Assembly (NCBI RefSeq): GCF_963678635.1
Contig: NC_087062.1
Span: 62,106,386 to 62,170,385 of the forward strand
Direction: 5' to 3'
DNA: 64,000 nt
DNA from: Symsagittifera roscoffensis
Lineage: Eukaryota; Xenacoelomorpha; Acoela; Convolutidae
Part shown: positions 1 to 9,300 of the stretch, one piece after another
Layout: every line of letters begins with the position of its first letter
Numbering within the stretch: the first letter of the stretch is position 1
The notes under the pieces: model-generated
Seen by the model: the letters and a program-made list of their open reading frames with translations, nothing else
Database searches by the model: none
Told to the model about the DNA's origin: nothing
Made by a program: the position numbers and the translations under genes

Positions 1-64
1 CATTGGTATAAATAACCCATCAAACTGCAAAGCAGACACAAAAAATAAAGGATACCAAGAAATA

Positions 65-736
65 ATGTTTTTCGATTGGAAAATACAACTCGAAAAAATT
101 CAACTCACACGAGATTTATCAGACAACACAATGATCTATCAAGGAATTAGATTACCTTGTAAAAACGACCAAGGCTATTGTGACCCTACAACAAGAACAC
201 AAGCAACAATTGTTTGGTTCCCCGAAGACACATGTACAACATTTCAAGTAGCAAAAATACACGCTCGTATGATAAAATTTCACGAAAAATATTTTATACA
301 ATCAATACCATATGAACAAGTAAATCCATTACGAAAAATAAGTTCTAATTTTAGAAACATTCATAATATAGAAAATAAATTAACACGTTTTCAAATATAT
401 CAAGAAACAGAACTTGCATGTAAATACAGAAACCCACTTCACAAAACACAATACTCCGAAATACTAGTTGAATACGAAAAAGGATTCGACATGACCACTG
501 GAAAAACAAAAGTCGACCCATACGCCACAAGTCATCCTCCAAATGAAGGAACATCATACATACCAGTTCATTTTCAAAAAAATACAGGTCAACCTGGTGG
601 ACATTTAAAGCCCCAAGACGATCAAAGCACACGTTTACAAGAACTATCACTAATGAATAGTACATATTTCGGTAATATCCACTATGATATTCACTTAGAT
701 ATGAAACTAGACTACACAATTAGCCAAATTTTTTAA
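65..736 (+). pseudogene. envelope glycoprotein, N-terminal part (ends at an in-frame TAA)
   Basis: This 223-codon frame starts at ATG 65 and ends at TAA 734-736. The next frame (740-2020) is in the same phase with one codon between, so the two look like one envelope reading frame cut by a single stop. The first part holds an ectodomain-like stretch with spaced cysteines (LPCKND, GYCDP, EDTC) and no membrane segment. Similarity to chuvirus-type glycoproteins, which retroelements are known to capture, is judged from the second part. Whether the stop is a disabling mutation or is bypassed cannot be told from the sequence. No signal peptide is obvious at the start, so the true N-terminus may lie upstream or come from a spliced leader exon. 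Confidence 0.5.
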
Positions 737-739
737 GAA

Positions 740-2020
740 ATGTCACTCTCTGAATTAGAAACACTACACCAACTATGCGAATTAGAAAGAACACAAATAT
801 TACAATCACTTGCACTAGCAGTATTAAAAATACCCTACGCAGGATATTTACTATCAGGAAATAGATCAAATTTTTTAGACTATGAAGGAAACATTTTATG
901 GTTTTATACTTGTACCAAAAAAGTATCACCACTATACGTTTTTGAAGACAAACGATGCTATAAAAGAATCCCTATCTTTTATAAGAACAAAGTACATTTC
1001 GTTGACACACTTTCAAGAAGAACCTATTTCTGGGATACCGCAGTCCCATGTGGATCAGAAAATAGCCACAATGTAGTACAAATAAACCCTGATGAAGATA
1101 AATATTACCTTCTCACCCCATATCCCACATTAATGCAATCACTCAAAAAATTTTCACCAGAAAGCATTCGCGCTATCGCTCGAAACCCAAATATAGACTT
1201 ACAATCAATAGGAATATACTCAAAATCAGATATTCAACATCACATTAGAACACAACAATTCCAGGAATTATTAACACAAATGGACACAATACAAAGACAA
1301 TCAATTGACCAAAACTTACGCAAACTTGCCGAAACCGCAGGATTTGCAGACATCTATACGCAAGACTATAGCGGATATTTTAAAGACATTAAAGATTATA
1401 TATATCTAAAAGGTGAAAAATACCGTCCCCAAGATATATCACCTATCAATATTTTTAGCTTTGTTACACTCAAGAATGAAATTCTTGATTTTCTAGGATG
1501 GCCCTACTATATCTTAGAAAAACTGACTATTTTATACGCAATGTTTAACTTTATTGGATTTCTTTTTTCACTCTTAAAAGGAATCTATAACACATGTGCT
1601 ATACACACACAAGTCAATAGACAAGCAAGTGTAGCACGCATACTATTTGCAGGATTTTTTGGAATTTTTCCTACATCAATAAACAAAATTCTTTTAGATG
1701 CACAAATAAAAGAATACAACACAAAAATAGCAACAAGACAGAACACATACGACGAAGAACATAACAATGTAGACACAACGCCAACAGCACCACAGTTACC
1801 ACCCCTACCACATAACCATCCATTATCCCTAGTCCCACGTAATTTTCGAAACTTAGCAATAACACATAATCCAAATTTTAGACCAACCATATCACAAAGT
1901 CCCATCCAACATATAATGACACGCCACTCACAAGATGAAAATACTTATGAACAAATTATAGAACAACCCCATACCACCGCTTTTCAGTCTCAAAATAATA
2001 ATTTTTTTAGCCCACGATGA
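740..2020 (+). CDS. envelope glycoprotein, C-terminal part with membrane anchor (chuvirus-like)
   Basis: This 426-codon frame follows the TAA at 734-736 in the same phase. Near its start it carries CELERT (residues 13-18), GNRS (40-43), a cysteine near 58, the pair CY..IPIFY (73-81), FVD (87-89) and a further cysteine near 104. This spacing is what I associate with chuvirus-type glycoproteins captured by LTR retroelements. A hydrophobic anchor lies at about 262-281 and a second hydrophobic patch at about 299-312, followed by a Pro/Asn-rich tail of about 110 residues, read as cytoplasmic. The stop overlaps the next start as ATGA. The family call rests on motif memory, not on a search. As a product without the first part it would lack much of the ectodomain. 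Confidence 0.5.
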   Translation: MSLSELETLHQLCELERTQILQSLALAVLKIPYAGYLLSGNRSNFLDYEGNILWFYTCTKKVSPLYVFEDKRCYKRIPIFYKNKVHFVDTLSRRTYFWDTAVPCGSENSHNVVQINPDEDKYYLLTPYPTLMQSLKKFSPESIRAIARNPNIDLQSIGIYSKSDIQHHIRTQQFQELLTQMDTIQRQSIDQNLRKLAETAGFADIYTQDYSGYFKDIKDYIYLKGEKYRPQDISPINIFSFVTLKNEILDFLGWPYYILEKLTILYAMFNFIGFLFSLLKGIYNTCAIHTQVNRQASVARILFAGFFGIFPTSINKILLDAQIKEYNTKIATRQNTYDEEHNNVDTTPTAPQLPPLPHNHPLSLVPRNFRNLAITHNPNFRPTISQSPIQHIMTRHSQDENTYEQIIEQPHTTAFQSQNNNFFSPR

Positions 2021-3825
2021 GCCGACAACTTGGATCCCTACACCGTTCAAATTCCCACCCAACCAACCTCACTACTCCAATTACAATAATACCACTTTTT
2101 GCTTTCCCGCCACCCGATTTCCCAACCAGTAATGTAACATCAGGCATGAATTCCGATACTAATTCACACATCTCAGTTTTATACTCCACATCACAACTCA
2201 ATAACCCGAATATTGAAACCCCCGATGAATTTGCCGACTCTGAACCATCTCCATCCAATAATTTTCACACCAACCCCTCAATTTTTTCCCAACCCCCTTT
2301 TCAACCAATGACACCAAATAACCCTGTCTCCACCAATTCTACACCCTCTTATGCTTCCCAAGTCACTCCAACCTATTCTTCACATCATTCAGACCGATCA
2401 TCCAATTCTCCAGATACCCCCCAAATCTCCCCAGAACTAGATAATTTTATTACATTACAACAACAACCCTACCACCTTGATACCCCCACCATAAACCAAA
2501 TTTCATCCACAATAGATTCATCCAACCCTCCTACCCCTACACCCTCTTCAATTTATACCGAATCATTAGCACCATCATCCACATCTACTGAATCTTCACT
2601 CAGCACTAATAAGGCTTACCGCACTTTTAAAAAAAAGTTCCCCAACCATCCTTTCCCAGCAAAACCAGGAACAGCCCGTGAATATATAAATCACCCAAAT
2701 CACACTAATACAAAAGAATTTTTAGCTATCACCTTACCCTCATTTCCACAATATACCTTAAACACCCCTCACGACACTAACGAGACACGTAACTTTGTAG
2801 ACGAACACGTTTTAATGCCTACCCTTCCTTGGACCTCATATTATCATTTTACTAATCCCCTTTGCTTACCTTTATCTAACACTCACATCGATATAGAACG
2901 AAATAAGGACATGCTATATCGACTCACTACACCACTAACACCTAGACAATTTACTTACATCGGATATAAAAAATCACTAAAAACATACACTGCACCCCGA
3001 GCTAACGAATATACGCTAGAATATTACGATCATAACATCATCAGAACTAACCAAGATCAATTCTTAGACGACGATCGCTTCGCTAACCCACAAATCACAG
3101 AAAAATTTTTCATTAAAACACCATATGTATTTACACTCAATATCTTTGACCGCAAATTTGACCACATCATTTCAGAAGCACTAACAGACACACAAGCTTA
3201 CGAAAGTTTTAAAGAACGCTTCCAAATATTTCCACTAACCTTTCATTTCCTTGCACCACATGAAAGAGATTTGCACTGCTCACACGATATTATGTTGCGC
3301 ACTAAACAAACTCACACATATACATATTATCGTTTTATCCAAAATCACTTCGACCTACACACTCCCTCCAGACAACCACACCACCGTTTTCAATTCATCA
3401 ATTCCAAATACACCTCACCATTCTTTCTTAACTTCACATATTGCATTAAAGATACTAACCTTCATGGTATTCTTCGAAATTATGATCCCATAACCCAAAT
3501 GTATATTTTTTGTCCCATCACCAAGACCTTCAACGCAGAAGAATCCCGACCCTTTCTTCTCCCACACGAATTTGTTCAACCTATAGAAATCCCCATTTTA
3601 GAATTCATCCACAACACTAAATTCAATCACAAATTATATAATCTAATCCAAAACACACCTTATGAGTTTGCAGTTGGCACTGAAGAACTAACCACCATTA
3701 AAGCACTTCAATTGCTTTGGCCACTGCTTCAAACTAAAAATATCATCCGCATCTTAGCTAAATTACTAACAACTTCAGATCTCATCCACGACATCTTCCC
3801 CCACGGTTTCTTCCCCGACGACTAA
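2017..3825 (+). CDS. unrecognised 602-aa protein, terminal ORF of the env-bearing element
   Basis: I do not recognise this protein. It starts at the ATG that overlaps the TGA of the envelope frame (ATGA at 2017-2020), an arrangement seen in compact viral genomes where re-initiation is used. Residues 1 to about 205 are dominated by Ser, Thr, Pro and Asn and look disordered. Residues from about 210 to the end are more complex, rich in His, Phe and Tyr, with few cysteines and no clear membrane segment, and look folded. The frame is unbroken for 602 codons although its neighbour carries a stop, which suggests either recent insertion or selection. No CCHC knuckle, protease or polymerase motif is seen. 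A perfect splice-donor consensus follows four bases after the stop. Confidence 0.6.
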   Translation: MSRQLGSLHRSNSHPTNLTTPITIIPLFAFPPPDFPTSNVTSGMNSDTNSHISVLYSTSQLNNPNIETPDEFADSEPSPSNNFHTNPSIFSQPPFQPMTPNNPVSTNSTPSYASQVTPTYSSHHSDRSSNSPDTPQISPELDNFITLQQQPYHLDTPTINQISSTIDSSNPPTPTPSSIYTESLAPSSTSTESSLSTNKAYRTFKKKFPNHPFPAKPGTAREYINHPNHTNTKEFLAITLPSFPQYTLNTPHDTNETRNFVDEHVLMPTLPWTSYYHFTNPLCLPLSNTHIDIERNKDMLYRLTTPLTPRQFTYIGYKKSLKTYTAPRANEYTLEYYDHNIIRTNQDQFLDDDRFANPQITEKFFIKTPYVFTLNIFDRKFDHIISEALTDTQAYESFKERFQIFPLTFHFLAPHERDLHCSHDIMLRTKQTHTYTYYRFIQNHFDLHTPSRQPHHRFQFINSKYTSPFFLNFTYCIKDTNLHGILRNYDPITQMYIFCPITKTFNAEESRPFLLPHEFVQPIEIPILEFIHNTKFNHKLYNLIQNTPYEFAVGTEELTTIKALQLLWPLLQTKNIIRILAKLLTTSDLIHDIFPHGFFPDD

Positions 3826-4887
3826 CAGGTAAGTATGAACTATACATATTAGTAACTAGTTATTAAAATTAGAAACTAACCATTCTTTATTCATGTCTTC
3901 ATTAGAATTTTAGCCTTCATCCAACGATCATCTGAAAAATTCACAAAAGAAAATGAAAATTGGAAACTTCTTCAAACTGTTTAAAACTCTATTAATTTTT
4001 TCCACCAAATAATTAAATAAAAATAATACCAATGCAATAATTTAATTTATAAATTTTTTCCCAAATGCAGTAAATCTAATAATGATGAAAATTTGTAACT
4101 TAATTTTCCCCAACAACTAGCAGTAAAATTGAAATTCTATGAAGTAAATTAATAAGAAGCAAATGCAGTACTAACCTTTTGATATTTTCATTCACTCGCA
4201 CAAGAATTCTATCCAAATTCGCACAGCTCGCCCACGAAGAATTGTTTAAATAATGAATTTCAGTTTCAAGCTTTCACACTCAACAACTCTAACACACGAT
4301 AACAAGTTTCAAACTTTCCTTTAACCCGGTTGGAAAGGAATTATATACTAAACAAAACTAACCAATGCAGCTTACTAAACACCACAACACATAGCATAAC
4401 AGCATGACTAAGAAAAGGAAACCAACGGTACCCAAACCGGATTAACCCAGTTTAAAACTGGATAATTTATTCTTTTGAAGACTATTATAAAGTCTAAGAA
4501 AGAAATAATAAAACACAAAAAAGTCGAAAGACAAACCCATACCACAAACATATTGATTTTTGAAAAAAGAACACAACCAACAAAACATAAGAAAAACCAC
4601 AACAAACCCAACATAAAACGTTGTCACATAACAGGACCTCTCACAAAAACCGCATGCTATCATACTCCCACTCCTGGCCTAACCCACCAGAAGAGGACGT
4701 CCTGAGCATGTTCTATAGCCGGCCTAACCCACCGCGCTACATCCACGCTTTGTGACACACACTCCTATTTTTAATAAGAGCTACTCAAGGGTGAGTAACT
4801 CTTCAAAATAACTGAACTAAAACAAAAAGCTTTTGTGAAAACAACTAACCAAAATCATTATTAAAAAACATTAAGCTAATAAAAGTT

Positions 4888-5364
4888 TTATAAAATGTAA
4901 ATTATATTATGCAATATATAGATCAGCATACAACAGCAAAAACGAACATCCAAAGACAAAATGAACCCATTACACTCGAAAAAGAATGGCCAACCACAAT
5001 CAATATGCCGCCCACAATCACAACTCAAAGGATTTAGAGTACGACTTGACTTCGCAGAAAAGGACTTCATTGAACTAGACCAATGACCACCTCGATGTTC
5101 AAGTATACGTACAGATCCGAGTAACCAGGCATCCCCTCCACGCACAATCTCCACGCCATTCCCAGACAAGATCAAACACAAAGAAGTTCTCATCAATGAA
5201 ACAGAAAAACCTGACATAGCCAACCATTCTGAAATCAGATTTGAGTTTGTTGCGAAAACCCAGTCGTTGTCTTGAGAAGACACAACGATTGAATCTGGGA
5301 CTTCTCTAATAAGAAAACCCAGAAGAAATAAGATGTTCGCCAAATACCAACGTCCATCATCCAT
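4888..5364 (-). CDS. possible secreted protein or first exon, 158 codons, unknown
   Basis: I do not recognise this ORF. It begins with ATG at 5364 and a hydrophobic stretch (LANILFLLGFLI, residues 8-19) that could be a signal peptide. A mixed-composition region follows, and a cysteine-rich C-terminal stretch (CDCGRHIDCGW near 115-125). The last 40 residues read hydrophobic and AT-rich and may be intron sequence, in which case the real exon ends earlier. No downstream exon was found on the minus strand. Its codon composition is more balanced than the retroelement to its left. It could equally be a chance ORF. Confidence 0.22.
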   Translation of the reverse strand: MDDGRWYLANILFLLGFLIREVPDSIVVSSQDNDWVFATNSNLISEWLAMSGFSVSLMRTSLCLILSGNGVEIVRGGDAWLLGSVRILEHRGGHWSSSMKSFSAKSSRTLNPLSCDCGRHIDCGWPFFFECNGFILSLDVRFCCCMLIYILHNIIYIL

Positions 5365-5531
5365 CCTTTGAATTGCAGAAAGACTATTCTAAAAAACTCT
5401 GTAAAACCCGGATGGGTGGAACCTGATCTAAACTACATTTTATGATTGGATAAATTAGATATTTTACCACTGTAAAGTATTTAATATTAACCAATCATGA
5501 TCCATCTAACTAACAACCCACTTATTTGTAA

Positions 5532-5559
5532 GTGCTGAAATTACTTGTAATTTCAGCAC
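5532..5559. repeat. perfect hairpin, 12-bp arms, 4-nt loop
   Basis: GTGCTGAAATTA is followed by CTTG and its exact reverse complement. It lies in non-coding DNA upstream of the plus-strand gene exon. It could be the core of a small foldback element. Confidence 0.7.
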
Positions 5560-5880
5560 CAGAGAGATTTGAATTTAACTTAGACATTAGTTGACTCTCC
5601 AAGAAGACTTCAGCAACCGCAATAAACCAGTATACCCTAGATCTATTGAGCCTAGCAGAGACTAGTTAAACAACCTGAGACTAGATAGTATAAGAGTAAG
5701 ATTAGGATTGGTATTAGACTAAGAAGTTGCACGAATCTATCCGGCCGAAAATAAGATAGCGTGACGAGCAGACGGTGTACCCTATCCGAAATTACTCTAT
5801 GAGTTATACACTTCGGTCCTAACTCAGTTTCTCTGGAAAAAAGTGTTTTGAGAGTAAAAAACAAAAACATACAAAATTCC

Positions 5881-5971
5881 CGAAAGTATTTTGTCAGATT
5901 TTTGCGTGGACAGTTGCGTGGACTGTCCACGTAATCTGACAAAATTCTCGAAAGTATTTTGTCAGATTTTT
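5881..5971. repeat. direct repeat flanking an imperfect hairpin
   Basis: A 23-bp segment beginning cgaaagtattttgtcag occurs at 5881-5903 and again at 5949-5971. Between and overlapping them, 5893-5940 folds on itself: GTCAGATT with GCGTGGACAGT pairs with ACTGTCCACG and AATCTGAC. This looks like a small foldback MITE or its excision scar. Confidence 0.6.
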
Positions 5972-6002
5972 TTGGAAAGCTATTTTTTCAATTCGAGCTC
6001 AG

Positions 6003-6369
6003 ATTTTTCTCCCTGATTATGATGCTGGTTCTGATACTAAATTGTTTTTAGACCCTATGACATCTACTGTTAACGATTTCCTTCACGTGATATACGACCA
6101 AATCATACTTATAGTAGTCCGAATTTACACTGAGGAAGAGGAAAACCTGATGCTGACTGGTCAAAACAAGAATAAAAATGACCCAAAAGCGTCTTTTAAA
6201 TACTACCCCGACTTCCAAGAGGAAGATGAGTATATAGTAGTCGAGGATTTTCATATTCGGAATAAGTCTTGGCAGCGAGTAGGGGAGAATTGTCGTGAAC
6301 TGATTTTGAAAAAGCGTGATAACTTCGCTGTGAAAAGAAGAGTCATTCAGTTCAATGTTGATTTGACAG
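6003..6369 (+). CDS. exon of uncharacterised plus-strand gene
   Basis: The acceptor is GAGCTCAG before ATTTTTCTCC and the donor is ACAG followed by GTGCAG. The frame stays open to a stop at 6417-6419, but using the donor (phase 1) joins in frame to the exon at 14001. This is the least certain join of the gene, because the donor is moderate and the intron carries a 7-kb insertion. Confidence 0.5.
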
Positions 6370-9300
6370 GTGCAGTATTCAATTTTTTGAGAGAACTAAA
6401 TTTACATCCTTTATCTTAACAAGTTCAAATTTTACAATTTCTTCGAGGAATAGTGCAAACATAACTTTTTGTTACGACACTAAAGCTATGTGATATGCGT
6501 TGCGATATCGGTTGAAAACAAGTTGTAATTCAATACTGTATTTGGAATATTGAATTTAGGTTTTCTTTTTCTTTTTGTTTTCTTTTGTTACTGAGAGCTA
6601 GATCAGTGTTACGAACTCTGATCTCTCACTGATTCTCAATGTCATCACTCATTATGACCTTGAGCATACCATAAAAGTAATGAGTAAGCACCATAGGTTG
6701 GTTGTGCATACATAGACAAATACTGCTACTGCAGTAGCGGTATGACACACCCCCCTCGGTGGAAGAAATAAATTATACAACGTAAGTAGGATAATTTATT
6801 TAAAAAGAGTTCAATGTACTCAGTTCATAGGAAATTCTCTTGGTTAATTGACGGTTTAGTTTATGGAATTCTCAGTTTTCTTCCAACTCTATTTCCCAAC
6901 TCGGGTTCCATTCAACCCCATCGTCTAGTGTAGCATACCCAAATTTTCGCATGAAGAGGTGTCTTTCGAGTCGTCTCACTTTTGATTCCAATGGTCTATC
7001 GCTTCGATCCTTGAAGTCTCTTAGTTGATTTCTGTATTCCTTAAGTGCTTCCTTCAGGAGTCCTCCCCCTGTGAGATTTTCTGATATCCTCTTAATTGAA
7101 TGTTTTATCGGGTCTCCAAAGCGTTTAGGTTCTTTGTTTTTCGTTTGCCTGGAGCTTCGTCTGATACCCGACTCTTCAGTACCCGACTCGTCCGAAAATC
7201 GTTGTGGTGGTTCGAAAGTTGTATCTTTTTCCGAAATTTGTTGGGGATTTTCTCGGATTTCGTCTGCAACTCGCTGTACTCCTCTTTTTAGCAATTGGTC
7301 TGCATACTTTTCCCACTCGGACGGTGCCAAATTGCGATTGTGGAATGTGTCGACTATGTCCTCTAGGGGATTGTGGGTGTCAATACATTTCAATTTCGAC
7401 CACTGTTTTGGTTTCGGTGTAGAACTTGACTGATTTTTGGTGTCTAATTTTTCCGGCCTTGATGTCGATTGCTCTTGTTCCGGGTTGACTGCCGTCGCAT
7501 TTTGGCTTGTCCCCTGTTGCAGCTTGTTTCGATTTTTCTTTTCTTTCCCGTTCTTTTCCGACTTCTTGGTGTCGTTTTCCTCTATAGATGATTTTGGGCC
7601 CGCCAAATTGGGTTTTGCTCTTTTGACTGCCAAGTTCAGACCTCCCCCTGCTTCTGTGTCTTTTGAAGTCACTATTGCTTGTTTCTTTTGAAAACGCTCT
7701 ATGGAATTCATCGCATCTGCGATCTCCATTTCTTCTTGTAGTTCTTCATCTGATCCCAGCTCCTCGAGTAGTTCTGGGGAACTGATCCTCTTAAACTTTT
7801 TTGTAGGTTCCACCGATGGACTTTTACTCGTGCTTCGTTGTTTTTCTTGTGTCAGCACCGTTTTTGATTGTGCAATATCCGATTTCCTATAAATCGAGCC
7901 AGTGGACGTCTTGATTGTTGAGTCTGTTTCAAAAGCAATTTTCCCTTTTAGTTGTCTGGTTAATGCTTGTCCGCTTTTTCTTAGTGGGTCCTTTCTGAGT
8001 ATTGTTTTAGGTGGTGATTTACATTGATTTTCCACCTTGTCCTCCACAAATCCTTTCTCCCAAGAATAAATCATCTCCTTTCGAAGATCGGGATTGAGTA
8101 GTCCTGTCTCATCCACTAATTTTCTGATATCGTTTTTAGCCGCATCTCTTCTCTCGTTGTTCCATCGGGCGTTCGCCTCCAACAACTCCTTTAGTGCTTT
8201 GGCCCTTTCTTTGTCTCTGTCCGATGTTAACTGCTGCTTGTGCAGTGGGCTTGTACCCCTACTGAGTTGTCCCTTGCGTACTATTTTGAGGTTCTCTCTC
8301 GACTGATCAATTCTACGTTTCAATTGAGAAGCCGTCAGTGCTGAGCGTTCCAAGTGTTGTTTGTCTAAATAGTCAGAATCATTTAAAAACCTATCCCTCA
8401 CAATTTTAAATTCCGTTTTTGGTAGTCTGCAAAAATGTGCTTGAAACGGAGATACTTGAATGGTTTTCTGCTTGTTCCACCGTAAATCTCTCATTATAGT
8501 ACTAAGACATAATTTGATTGATTTATTATTTTCTTCGAGCATCATCACCCCCAGTCTTCTTTTTATAGTTTGGATTGTACGTTCGACCAAACCACAACCT
8601 CTGTGGTCCCCCACCGGACAGAATTTTTGCTCGATATTGAGTTCCGAACAGAATTTTTTTTAGCGTTTTTCCCTTAAAACCTGAAAATTGGTCCGAACGA
8701 ATTGATTCAGGAACTCCATGCGTGTCGATATATGATATCAAGAATTTTACTGCGCACTTCCCACTTGTAGATTTCGTAACCTTCACTGATGGAAATTTTG
8801 AGAATCGATCTATCGCTACTAAAAGGTAGATTTTTTTTCCTTTTTGGTTTTCTATGGGCCCCGCGTAATCTAATTGTACTTCCTGTCCCGGCTGCGTGAG
8901 CAGTGGCAGTGGTTTTGACGTATTTTTCGAAATAAGATATTTTACATTCTTACCATATCTGGTACAGCTACGGCACTCCTCTGCCAGATTCACAATGTCC
9001 TTATTCATGTGTGGCCACCACAGGTATTGCGCTGCTCCCAGCATAGCCTCTTGGCCTGGATGCCCTCGATGTATTCTTTTTAGAACAGCTTGTCTTAGTT
9101 GTACTGGGACTGCTAGCCGGTTATTCACCAAGATGCAGTCGTCCTGAACTGCCATCTATGACCACAACGGATTCGTATAAGGTCCCATTAATTCAAACCC
9201 TTGTTTGTCCCCTCTTTCTATCACTCGTCTGAGGCGGTCCATCCACGTGTCTTCTGTGGTCAATTCTGCTAGGAAACTTTTGTCGAACAGTTTTGCTAAA

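Larger units (their letters stand above)
1..4760 (+). mobile_element. 3' part of an env-bearing retroelement or endogenous virus, left end outside window
   Basis: The plus strand from the window start to about 4760 is visibly poor in G and rich in A and C, unlike the sequence that follows. It holds three tightly packed frames: an envelope frame in two pieces and an unknown ORF. The order env then a terminal ORF, followed by about 900 bp of non-coding sequence, fits the 3' end of an LTR retroelement that has captured an envelope gene, but no gag, pol or paired LTR is in view. An integrated negative-strand virus is the alternative. The right limit is set only by the change of composition and is approximate. 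Confidence 0.5.
3826..6002. other. non-coding tail of the retroelement and flanking DNA
   Basis: From 3826 to about 4760 the G-poor composition continues without a long frame; it probably contains 3' UTR and LTR, but with one copy the LTR limits cannot be set. The motif ggcctaacccacc occurs twice (about 4676 and 4722). From about 4800 composition becomes ordinary. One minus-strand ORF (4888-5364) is listed separately. Two hairpins (5532-5559 and 5893-5940) lie just before the first exon of the plus-strand host gene. Confidence 0.4.

Noticed and set aside
6003-6369. Axonemal dynein tail exon
   Set aside because: A vague resemblance in spacing of acidic and hydrophobic residues only; the downstream Ser-rich tail does not fit a dynein heavy chain.
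6370-6419. 6042-6419 as a stand-alone small gene
   Set aside because: The frame is open upstream of 6042 and has no ATG start there. A donor at 6370 joins it in phase to the exon at 14001.
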